Source of the DNA: Paraburkholderia fungorum
GTDB taxonomy: Bacteria; Pseudomonadota; Gammaproteobacteria; Burkholderiales; Burkholderiaceae
Assembly: GCF_900099835.1 (NCBI RefSeq)
Contig: NZ_FNKP01000001.1
Coordinates: forward strand, 2,852,001 to 2,916,000
Direction: 5' to 3'
Length of the DNA stretch: 64,000 nucleotides
Both the position numbers and the translations under genes were made by a program. This document shows positions 56,846 through 64,000 of this stretch, piece after piece (the first letter of the stretch is position 1; each line of letters opens with the position of its first letter). The notes beneath the pieces are model-generated. The model did not search any database. It was not told the origin of the DNA and was given only the letters and a program-made list of their open reading frames with translations.

Positions 56846-58261
56846 ATGACTCAATCCGGCTTCTCCCGGCTGGCCGCCAGGCCGCCGACCCTGTCCCGCC
56901 ACGCCGCCGACACCGCGCGGCTCGCCGCTCCGCTCGCCATCGCGCAACTGTCGCAAATGGCGATGAGCGTCACCGACACCATCCTGCTCGGCTCGCTCGG
57001 CCCCGACGCGCTTGCTGCGGGCGGCCTCGGCGCGAACCTGTTTTTTGTCGTAGTCACGCTGTTGCAGGGCGTGCTGACATCGGTGAGCGTGAGCGTGTCA
57101 CACGCGCGCGGCGCGCAGGACGACGGCCGCGTGCCCGACATCTACTGGACCGGCTTTGTGCTGTCGCTGCTGCTGTCCGTGCCGGCGTTCATCCTGCTGT
57201 CGTTCGCGTCGCAGATCCTGCTCGCGTTCGGCGAACCCGGGCTGCTTGCGCACAACGTCGGCGAATATGCGGCGGTGCTGCGCTGGGGCGCGCCCGCGAG
57301 CCTGATCGGCGTCGGCCTGATGCGCTCGTTCCTGCCCGCGATCGGCGCGGCGAAACGGCTGCTGTGGGTGTCGATTGCGAGCGTCGTCGTGAACGCGTTT
57401 CTGAACTACGGGTTGATTCACGGCGCGTATGGTTTGCCGCGGCTCGGCTTTCTCGGCTCGGCGGCGGCGACGTCGATCACCGTCTGGCTGAGCGCGATCG
57501 TGCTGATGGCGCTGTTGCATCTGCGGCCGCGCTATCGCCATTTCGTCGTCGCGACACGGCCCAAGGTCCCGTTGATGGGTGAACTGTTCGGGATCGGCTG
57601 GCCGGTCGCGATCACCTATGGCGTCGAATCGATGCTGTTTCTCGCCACCGGCCTGATGGTCGGCCTGCTCGGCGAGTCGCAACTGGCCGCGCATCAGATA
57701 GCGCTGAACGTGGCGTCGGTCGCGTTCATGGTGCCGCTCGCGATCGGCCAGGCGGCCAATGTGCGGGTCGGCTACTGGTCCGGCGCGGGGCAACCGCTGG
57801 CCGCGCGCCATGCGGGTTTTGTCGCGCTCGCGCTCGGCGTCGGCTTCATGACGTTGTCCGGCATGGTGCTGATCGCCGCGCCGCGCTGGATCGTCGGCCT
57901 TTACCTGCATCTCGACGATCCGGCCAACGCAGCCACGGTCGCGCTGGCGAGTTCGCTGCTGGGCGTGGCGGCAATTTTCCAGATCGTCGACGGCATGCAG
58001 ACGGTGGGATCCGGCTGCCTGCGCGGGCTGAAGGACACTCGCGTGCCGATGATCGCCGCCGCGTTCGGCTACTGGGTGATCGGTTTTCCGACCGGCTACA
58101 CGCTGGCGTTTCACTTCGGTCTCGGCGCACGCGGGCTGTGGTGGGGACTCGCGGCAGGCCTGGCGAGCGTCGCGGTGCTGATGACGCTGCGCTTTCACAA
58201 GCTGAGCCTGCGGCACGTGTCGCCGCAAGCGGCCGATGCTCCGTCGGCGGGGCCGGTTTGA
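56846..58261 (+). CDS. MATE-family multidrug efflux transporter
   Basis: A 471-residue, twelve-helix Na+- or H+-coupled antiporter of the NorM group. It has the MATE start ARLAAPLAIAQLSQMAMSVTDTILLGSLG, cited in part, and GVESMLFLATGLMVGLLGESQLAAHQIALN later on (also in part). The two pseudo-symmetric halves are visible. It starts at ATG 56846. No regulatory gene is adjacent; drug range cannot be told from sequence. Confidence 0.92.
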   Translation: MTQSGFSRLAARPPTLSRHAADTARLAAPLAIAQLSQMAMSVTDTILLGSLGPDALAAGGLGANLFFVVVTLLQGVLTSVSVSVSHARGAQDDGRVPDIYWTGFVLSLLLSVPAFILLSFASQILLAFGEPGLLAHNVGEYAAVLRWGAPASLIGVGLMRSFLPAIGAAKRLLWVSIASVVVNAFLNYGLIHGAYGLPRLGFLGSAAATSITVWLSAIVLMALLHLRPRYRHFVVATRPKVPLMGELFGIGWPVAITYGVESMLFLATGLMVGLLGESQLAAHQIALNVASVAFMVPLAIGQAANVRVGYWSGAGQPLAARHAGFVALALGVGFMTLSGMVLIAAPRWIVGLYLHLDDPANAATVALASSLLGVAAIFQIVDGMQTVGSGCLRGLKDTRVPMIAAAFGYWVIGFPTGYTLAFHFGLGARGLWWGLAAGLASVAVLMTLRFHKLSLRHVSPQAADAPSAGPV

Positions 58262-58293
58262 ACCGGCGGTTTGAATTGACGGTTTAAATTGAG
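58255..58293 (+). repeat. Three 13-bp tandem repeats at the end of the MATE gene
   Basis: Units GGTTTGAACCGGC, GGTTTGAATTGAC and GGTTTAAATTGAG abut one another. The first contains the MATE stop codon (TGA, 58259-58261). Function unknown; such repeats often arise by slippage. Confidence 0.6.
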
Positions 58294-58667
58294 TGAGGCG
58301 GTGCGAACAGGCGTGGCTCAGTAATCCGGCTTCAATGGTTCGCGCCCGTTTGCACGCATGAGCGCGCTTCGCGCCGGGCCCCCGCCAGATCCTGTCGAGC
58401 CTCCGTCCCAAGCCCATCCGCCGCAAAAGGTAAAATGCCGGTCCCGGCACCGTGGCGCACACCCGCATCCAGGCGCCGGAACCCGCTAGCACGCCTCACA
58501 AAGGCCAGCATCGCCACAAGGCTCATCCATGGCCCGCCCGGCTCGCCGCTTCGTCGCGGCAGACTTCGAAGGCCCGCCGTCCTGCAGGACGGCCCGCTCG
58601 ACACACCCCGATTTACCCCGCCTCACCCCGACTTCTCGCGATAAAACATAACCAAGGACCACCCGTC
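58294..58667 (+). other. Intergenic region, 374 bp, no gene seen
   Basis: GC-rich sequence between the MATE repeat and the symporter gene. A reading frame continuous with the symporter extends back to 58452 but is Pro/Arg/His-rich and lacks a start signal. Nothing else is supported; the downstream gene's ribosome-binding site AAGGACC lies at its end. Confidence 0.4.
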
Positions 58668-59627
58668 ATGCTTGCCCGCGTCACTCGTCTGTTTCCGCTC
58701 TGGGCCGTGCTCGTCTCCGTCGCCGCCTACTTCTCGCCGGCCTCGTTCGCCGGCATTGCGCCGCACGTCACCACGCTTCTCACCATCATCATGCTGGCGA
58801 TGGGCGTCACGCTGTCGGTAGCCGACTTCCAGCGCGTGTTCACGCGGCCCGCGCCGGTGATCGCCGGCATCGTGCTGCATTACCTCGTGATGCCGCTCGC
58901 CGCATGGGTGATCGCCAAGGCACTGCGCATGCCGCCGGATCTGACCGCCGGCATGGTGCTGGTGGGCAGCGTCGCGAGCGGCACAGCGTCGAACGTGATG
59001 ATCTATCTGGCGCGCGGCGACGTGGCGCTGTCGGTGACGATCAGCGCGCTGTCGACCCTCGTCGGCGTGTTCGCGACACCGCTGCTCACGCGCCTTTACG
59101 TGGATGCGTCGATCTCCGTCGACGTGCACGGCATGCTGATGAGCATCCTGCAGATCGTCGCGTTGCCGATCGTGGTCGGTCTGATCATCAATCATCTGTT
59201 CGGGAAATTTGTGCGCAAGATCGAGCCGATCCTGCCGCTGATCTCGATGGTCGCGATCGTGCTGATCATCGGCGCGGTGGTGGGCGGCACGCAGAAGAGC
59301 ATCGCGTCGGTCGGGCTCGTGGTGATGGTCGGCGTGGTACTGCATAACGGCATCGGACTGCTCGGCGGCTATTGGGGCGGCCGCCTGCTCGGTTTCGACG
59401 AAGCGGTCTGCCGGACGCTCGCGATCGAAGTGGGCATGCAGAATTCGGGCCTCGCCGCGACGCTCGGCAAGCTGTATTTCACGCCGATCGCCGCGTTGCC
59501 CGGCGCGCTGTTTTCGGTGTGGCACAACCTGTCGGGTTCGCTGCTCGCGGGACATTGGGCCGGACGTCCGGCGAAAGGCTCGACGCATCCTGATGGCGAG
59601 CGCGTGCTGGACGCGAAGCGCGGGTAA
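58668..59627 (+). CDS. Bile acid:sodium symporter family (BASS) transporter
   Basis: A 319-residue membrane protein with nine or ten helices and the BASS motifs [36 protein letters not shown] (family ion-binding region, cited in part) and [13 protein letters not shown]. Bacterial members such as PanS move pantothenate or ketopantoate; substrate here is unknown. ATG 58668 has AAGGA upstream. Confidence 0.9.
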   Translation: MLARVTRLFPLWAVLVSVAAYFSPASFAGIAPHVTTLLTIIMLAMGVTLSVADFQRVFTRPAPVIAGIVLHYLVMPLAAWVIAKALRMPPDLTAGMVLVGSVASGTASNVMIYLARGDVALSVTISALSTLVGVFATPLLTRLYVDASISVDVHGMLMSILQIVALPIVVGLIINHLFGKFVRKIEPILPLISMVAIVLIIGAVVGGTQKSIASVGLVVMVGVVLHNGIGLLGGYWGGRLLGFDEAVCRTLAIEVGMQNSGLAATLGKLYFTPIAALPGALFSVWHNLSGSLLAGHWAGRPAKGSTHPDGERVLDAKRG

Positions 59628-60027
59628 GCCGTTCAGGCAAGCCCTGTCCGCATAAACCGGACTCTTGAACAGCATTCGGTGGTCGCGGTCTCGCATCGAG
59701 CGATGGCCGCGACCAGGAAAAGTCCAGGCTCGCTGCGCACGCTGGACGGCGATCACTTCGGCTGCCCTAGCGCAAAGCCCGCGTTCGTTTAATTGGCTCG
59801 AGCTGCCTCTGCGTCCGCGCAGAACAACCCGCCGACACACCGAATAACGCGCCCAATAACGCGTCGAATAAGGCACCTTTCAAAACACCTCGCCCGCTTC
59901 CCTTCCTCGCCAGATCCCCACCCTGCCCGCCAAAAAAACCCCACTCGCAGAATCCCTTAGAATGCATTTCTCGTCAGCGTGAGCTACGCTGCCGCCACGA
60001 AAAGCGTACCAACCAAGGGAAGACAGC
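59628..60027 (+). other. Intergenic region, 400 bp, no gene seen
   Basis: Contains short direct repeats AATAACGCG near 59844-59862 and mixed GC-rich sequence. No gene, terminator or promoter is supported. The next gene's ribosome-binding site AAGGGAAG lies at the end. Confidence 0.4.
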
Positions 60028-61704
60028 GTGCCGGGGCATCACTACCAGAACCACGACGCACAGCAGCCAGAGTGCGCGCTCAGCAGCCCCCGGAAGCCGT
60101 TCACCTGGGAATCGACGAGACATTTTTTCCTGCTGCTCTGCGCGACGGCATGTCTGACCGCCTGCGCCACCAAGCCTCCCGCCACCGCGTTCGATCGACA
60201 GATCACCCACGCACTCCCCGTCAGCGAAACCACGCCACTGAGCACCGCGCTCGCGCCGCTCGAAGCCGCGCATCCGGGCCAATCGGGGTTCCGTGTACTG
60301 TCGAACGGCACCGACGCGTTGCAGATGCGCATAGCGCTAGCCCGCTCGGCGACCAGAACGCTCGACATGCAGTACTACATTGCCAACGAGGACACCACCG
60401 GCAAGCTGCTGCTCGGCGCCGCGCTGTATGCGGCCGATCATGGCGTGCGGGTGCGGATGCTGGTCGACGACCTGAATTTCAAGGACATCGACCGCATCAT
60501 GGCGGGCCTGAATTCGCACGACAACATTGAGATTCGCGTGTTCAATCCGTTCGGCAGCGCGCAGGAAGGCGTGTTCGAGCGCACGACGAATCTGTTCACG
60601 CAGATCGGCCATTTCACGCGCCGCATGCACAACAAGGCGATGATCGCGGACAACCAGCTGGCGATCGTCGGCGGCCGCAATCTCGGCGACGAATATTTCA
60701 GCGCGAGCGAAACGCTGCAATTCCGCGATCTCGACGTACTGGCCGCGGGCCCGATTACCGCCGACATCTCCGCGAGTTTCGACGACTACTGGAACAGCAG
60801 CATCTCCTATCCGCTGCGAGTGCTGAACAAGCAGAAGTTCGACCAGAAAGAACTCGACGCCACGCGTGACGACCTGCGCGCGCACTGGCGCACCAACGCC
60901 GATCCGTACAACGCGAAACCGCTGAACGCGACGCCGCTCGCGCAGCAGATTGCCGGCGAGCAACTCGGCCTGACCTGGGCGCCCGCCGAATTCAAGGCGG
61001 ACTCGCCTGAGAAGATCGTGCATCCGTCGCCCGATTACATCAGTCCGCCGATGCAGCGCCTGGGTGAACTGACGCGCGACGCGCGCAAGGATTTACTGAT
61101 TATTTCGCCGTACTTCGTACCGCACGAGACGGGCGTCAAGGCGGCGGCCGAACTGACGCATCGCGGGGTGCGTGTCGCCATCCTGACCAATTCGCTGGCC
61201 GCGACCGACGCGGTCGCCGTGCAGGCGGGTTACAGCCCGTTTCGCGTGCCGTTGCTGCAACAAGGCGTCGAACTATACGAATTCAAGCCGCAACAGGACA
61301 CGCCGACCGCGCGTCTGACCGGCTCGAAATCGCGCGCCAGTCTGCATGCCAAGACCTACGTGGTCGACGACAAGATTCTGGTGATCGGCTCGATGAATCT
61401 CGACCCCCGCTCGGCCAATCTGAATACCGAACTGGCGCTGGTGATTCACAGCCCGCCACTCGCCGAACAGGTCGCGCAGATTTTCGCGCGCGCTACATCC
61501 CCGGAGGCAAGCTATCGCGTCACGCTCGCAGACGACGCGCAGCTTGCTTATCTCCACTCGATCGGCGCACCACCGTCGCCGCTCGTGTGGACCGATACAG
61601 AAGACGGCATCAGCCGCACCTACATTTTCGATCCACAGGCCGGGTTATACCGGAATGCGTTAACGGGTCTATTCTCCCTATTGCCCGTCAACGCAGAACT
61701 TTGA
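60028..61704 (+). CDS. Phospholipase D-family lipoprotein (cardiolipin synthase C-like)
   Basis: A 558-residue protein starting with GTG (60028), preceded by AAGGGAAG. A hydrophobic stretch ends in a lipobox LTAC with Cys46, so it is probably lipidated. Two HKD motifs are present: His201-x-Lys203-x4-Asp208 (MHNKAMIADNQ) and HAKTYVVDDKILVIGSMN. E. coli ClsC (YmdC) makes cardiolipin from phosphatidylglycerol and phosphatidylethanolamine and matches this architecture. It precedes fumC by 15 bp. Confidence 0.88.
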   Translation: MPGHHYQNHDAQQPECALSSPRKPFTWESTRHFFLLLCATACLTACATKPPATAFDRQITHALPVSETTPLSTALAPLEAAHPGQSGFRVLSNGTDALQMRIALARSATRTLDMQYYIANEDTTGKLLLGAALYAADHGVRVRMLVDDLNFKDIDRIMAGLNSHDNIEIRVFNPFGSAQEGVFERTTNLFTQIGHFTRRMHNKAMIADNQLAIVGGRNLGDEYFSASETLQFRDLDVLAAGPITADISASFDDYWNSSISYPLRVLNKQKFDQKELDATRDDLRAHWRTNADPYNAKPLNATPLAQQIAGEQLGLTWAPAEFKADSPEKIVHPSPDYISPPMQRLGELTRDARKDLLIISPYFVPHETGVKAAAELTHRGVRVAILTNSLAATDAVAVQAGYSPFRVPLLQQGVELYEFKPQQDTPTARLTGSKSRASLHAKTYVVDDKILVIGSMNLDPRSANLNTELALVIHSPPLAEQVAQIFARATSPEASYRVTLADDAQLAYLHSIGAPPSPLVWTDTEDGISRTYIFDPQAGLYRNALTGLFSLLPVNAEL

Positions 61705-61719
61705 GAACCGGAGTTGAAC

Positions 61720-63111
61720 ATGACTGAAGACGTACGCATGGAGCGCGACACGTTCGGCGAAATCGCGGTGCCGAACGCTCGTCTGTGGGGCGCACAAACG
61801 CAGCGCTCGCTGCAGAATTTCCGTATTTCGACCGAGAAGCAGTCGCCCGAACTGATCACTGCGCTGGCTATCATCAAGCGCGCGGCCGCCGAGGTGAACA
61901 CGAGCCTCGGCGTGCTCGACGAAAGCAAGGCCAAAGCGATTATCGAAGCAGCCGACGAGATCATCGCCGGCAAGCACGCTGGTGAATTTCCGCTTGCCGT
62001 GTGGCAAACCGGCTCCGGCACGCAGACCAACATGAACCTCAACGAGGTGATCGCGAATCGCGCGAGCGAGTTGCTCGGCGGCGAGCGCGGCGAAGCGCGC
62101 AAAGTACATCCGAACGACGACGTGAATCGCGGCCAGTCGTCGAACGACGTGTTCCCGACCGCCATGCACGTGGCCGCCGCCGACGCGATCGTCAAGCATC
62201 TGCTGCCCGCGTTGAAGACGTTGCGCACCACGCTCGACGGCAAGGCAAAAGCGTTCGCCGATATCGTCAAGATCGGCCGCACGCATCTGCAGGACGCGAC
62301 GCCGCTGACGCTCGGCCAGGAGTTTTCGGGCTATGTCGCGCAGCTCGATCACGGCATGCAGCACGTCGAATCGGCGCTGCCGCATCTGTATCAACTCGCA
62401 CAGGGCGGCACGGCGGTCGGCACGGGTTTGAACGCGCATCCGCAATTCGCAGACAAGGTCGCTGCGGCAATCGGCAAGCAAACCGGCCTGCCGTTCGTGT
62501 CGGCGCCGAACAAGTTCGAAGTGATGGCCGCCGCCGACGCGCTGGTGTTCGCGCACGGCGCGTTGAAGACCGTCGCGGCGAGCCTGAACAAGATCGCCAA
62601 CGACATCCGCTGGCTCTCGAGTGGTCCGCGTTGCGGCCTCGGCGAACTGTCGATTCCGGAAAACGAACCGGGCAGCTCGATCATGCCGGGCAAGGTCAAC
62701 CCGACTCAATCGGAAGCGCTCACGATGCTGTGCTCGCAGGTGTTCGGCAACGACGTCGCGGTGAACATCGGCGGCGCGAGCGGCAACTTCGAGTTGAACG
62801 TGTTCCGTCCGATGATCGCGCACAACGTGCTGCAATCGGTGCGTCTGCTTGCCGACGGCGCGCTCAGTTTCAACGACAACTGCGCGGTCGGCATCGAGCC
62901 GAATCACGACCGTATCGAAACGTTGCTGAACGAATCGCTGATGCTGGTGACGGCGCTCAATCCGCACATCGGCTACGACAAGGCCGCGAAGATCGCGAAG
63001 AAGGCACACAAGGAAGGCACGACGCTGAAGGCGTCGGCGCTGGCGCTCGGCTTTGTCACCGAGGCGCAGTTCGACGAGTGGGTTCGTCCGAACGAGATGG
63101 TGGGAAATTAA
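61720..63111 (+). CDS. fumC: Fumarate hydratase, class II
   Basis: Oxygen-stable TCA-cycle enzyme interconverting fumarate and malate, active as a tetramer. The 463-residue protein shows [16 protein letters not shown], the histidine region [17 protein letters not shown], and the mobile SS loop [11 protein letters not shown] with the catalytic serine. The ATG at 61720 has GGAG at 61709-61712. A 16-bp hairpin follows between this gene and the convergent thioesterase. Confidence 0.97.
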   Translation: MTEDVRMERDTFGEIAVPNARLWGAQTQRSLQNFRISTEKQSPELITALAIIKRAAAEVNTSLGVLDESKAKAIIEAADEIIAGKHAGEFPLAVWQTGSGTQTNMNLNEVIANRASELLGGERGEARKVHPNDDVNRGQSSNDVFPTAMHVAAADAIVKHLLPALKTLRTTLDGKAKAFADIVKIGRTHLQDATPLTLGQEFSGYVAQLDHGMQHVESALPHLYQLAQGGTAVGTGLNAHPQFADKVAAAIGKQTGLPFVSAPNKFEVMAAADALVFAHGALKTVAASLNKIANDIRWLSSGPRCGLGELSIPENEPGSSIMPGKVNPTQSEALTMLCSQVFGNDVAVNIGGASGNFELNVFRPMIAHNVLQSVRLLADGALSFNDNCAVGIEPNHDRIETLLNESLMLVTALNPHIGYDKAAKIAKKAHKEGTTLKASALALGFVTEAQFDEWVRPNEMVGN

Positions 63112-63132
63112 GCGGGATTTCCGCTGAGCGAA

Positions 63133-63167
63133 CCGTGCAAGTGGTGAACGATTCGCCACTTGCACGG
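63133..63167. repeat. Long perfect hairpin between fumC and the thioesterase
   Basis: Arms CCGTGCAAGTGG (63133-63144) and CCACTTGCACGG (63156-63167) are perfectly complementary; inner GAA/TTC and a T-G pair extend the stem to about 16 bp around a CGA loop. No T-run follows on either strand, so it is not a standard terminator. It lies midway between two converging genes. Confidence 0.7.
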
Positions 63168-63268
63168 CGACGATCTGGGCATTACTCGAAAACGACTCAG
63201 GTTCAGGTTCAGGGCCGCCAGAACTTCACGTTCGTGCGGTCAATTCCCCAGTCGAACCAGCGCGTCGT

Positions 63269-63775
63269 TTAAACCTTCCCCTGCGCCACTTCTTCCGGCT
63301 TCAGTTCGACGATGGCGTCGAGCGCTTCCTTCACGTCCATCGCGTATTTGGCGAGGCGCTTCTGTTCATCCGTCTGCGGCACGAAAGCCGGCACCGGCAC
63401 CGGATGACCGTTCTCGTTGACCGCGACCATCACGACCAGGCAATCCGTGGTTTGCAGCAGCTCGCCGCCCTTCGGATCGCCCGCCTGCACCGACACGTGA
63501 ATATGCATGCTGGTGCGGCCTGTCGCGACGACCCGCGCGCGCAATTCAACGAGGTTGCCAACCAGAATCGGCCGTCGAAAGCGGATATTGCCGACGCTGA
63601 CCGTCACGCAATAGCGTCCCGACCACACCGCCGAGCACGCGTACGCGGTTTCGTCGATCCACTTCATCAGCGCGCCGCCGTGCACCTTGCCGCCGAAGTT
63701 GACCGAGCTGGGTTCGGCGAGAAAGCGGAAAGTGGTTTCCGAACGGTCAAGCGGCGCTACGGGTGGGGTGCTCAT
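63269..63775 (-). CDS. Acyl-CoA thioesterase, hot-dog fold (YciA-like)
   Basis: A 168-residue acyl-CoA thioesterase with SSVNFGGKVHGGALMKWIDETAY near the start (first 20 residues quoted less), the family's N-x(6)-HGG motif, and SVGNIRFRRPILVGNLVELRA, the typical second half. It hydrolyses short- to medium-chain acyl-CoA in related enzymes. The ATG at 63775 is preferred over the next upstream codon. A C-terminal extension of about 20 residues is rich in Lys, Ala and Glu. Confidence 0.9.
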   Translation of the reverse strand: MSTPPVAPLDRSETTFRFLAEPSSVNFGGKVHGGALMKWIDETAYACSAVWSGRYCVTVSVGNIRFRRPILVGNLVELRARVVATGRTSMHIHVSVQAGDPKGGELLQTTDCLVVMVAVNENGHPVPVPAFVPQTDEQKRLAKYAMDVKEALDAIVELKPEEVAQGKV

Positions 63776-63940
63776 GTTGACTCCGGTCAATCGGATGCAT
63801 TGAAAGGAGGCGATTATACGAGCGCAATATTGCTTGCGTCGCGAGTCAACATGGGTTGTGACGCGGGATTGTTGTGAAAACGGGCCGGATTCTTCCTGAG
63901 AACTTTCAGGTGGCCTGAGTGGAGCGACGTTTGTCCGCGC

Positions 63941-64000
63941 TTATTTGCGCACGGAGATGCCTTCGTCGATCGTGCCGTACATGCTGATGCTGCCCGACCC
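63941..64000 (-). CDS. C-terminal fragment of a gene running past the right edge, porin-like start sequence
   Basis: Read on the minus strand from base 64000 down, the frame gives GSGSISMYGTIDEGISVRK and then a TAA at 63943-63941. SISMYGTIDEGI resembles the first beta-strand of Burkholderia trimeric porins (as in SVTLYGVVDAGI). A porin would continue for 350 residues, so either this is a different protein that merely ends with such a strand, or a porin truncated by an early stop. Too little is visible to decide. Confidence 0.35.
   Translation of the reverse strand, partial: GSGSISMYGTIDEGISVRK

Overview
The window reads as chromosomal core DNA of a Burkholderiaceae betaproteobacterium, most likely Paraburkholderia or a close relative. 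The grounds are high GC content, close packing with many 1 to 8 bp gene overlaps, and gene orders typical of that group: uvrC-pgsA-tRNA-Gly, earP-efp, rpoE-rseA-rseB-mucD, lepA-lepB-rnc-era-recO-pdxJ-acpS-nagZ, yceD-rpmF-plsX-fabH-fabD-fabG-acpP-fabF, rluC divergent from rne, and moaA-mobA-moeA. No insertion sequence, prophage, CRISPR array, integrase or plasmid-type gene was seen.

Layout. 1-5.8 kb: tRNA-Gly, pgsA and uvrC on the minus strand, then earP and efp on the plus strand; EarP is the arginine rhamnosyltransferase that activates EF-P, and EF-P carries Arg32. 5.9-7.9 kb: a CsbD-family stress protein behind a candidate sigma-54 promoter, then an orphan NtrC-type response regulator whose sigma-54 contact loop reads GAFNGA instead of GAFTGA. 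8-28.2 kb: a minus-strand array about 20 kb long. In order of transcription it carries yceD, rpmF, the fatty-acid synthesis genes, a YgfX-like membrane protein, the sigma-E envelope-stress operon, a glutaredoxin-like gene, lepA, lepB, rnc, era, recO, pdxJ, acpS and nagZ. Terminator-like hairpins after rpmF, after acpP and just before lepA divide it into separately tunable units.

28.4-33 kb: a maf/yceF nucleotide pyrophosphatase and a tetrapyrrole-methylase-fold methyltransferase on plus; rluC, an HAD phosphatase, a Rieske protein and an SppA-type protease overlap on minus. 33-37 kb: rne after a leader region of about 730 bp; its C-terminal half is Arg/Glu repeats and an Ala/Pro/Val tail. 37-41.3 kb: molybdenum cofactor genes, a small membrane protein and a GNAT acetyltransferase. 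41.3-47.4 kb (minus): pncB, a LUD-domain (LutC-like) gene without lutA/lutB, an NhaD-type antiporter, a 2-hydroxyacid dehydrogenase and rmuC.

47.6-64 kb: a 7Fe ferredoxin; two identical tRNA-Asn genes behind a near-consensus promoter; creA; an AraC-type regulator; azlCD; a conserved-looking protein of unknown function; a UvrD/Rep helicase; two tandem Lys/Ala-rich exported proteins; an S4 RNA-binding protein; a MATE pump; a bile-acid/sodium-symporter-family carrier; a cardiolipin-synthase-like lipoprotein; fumC; an acyl-CoA thioesterase; and a short fragment of another gene at the right edge.

Most of the window is housekeeping. The best candidates for something less described are the GAFNGA regulator with its nearby -24/-12 element, the hairpin leader before lepA, the tandem 9-bp repeats upstream of rpoE, the isolated lutC-nhaD pair and the paired Lys/Ala-rich exported proteins. 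Nothing here was confirmed by database search; family calls rest on recognised motifs, length and gene order.
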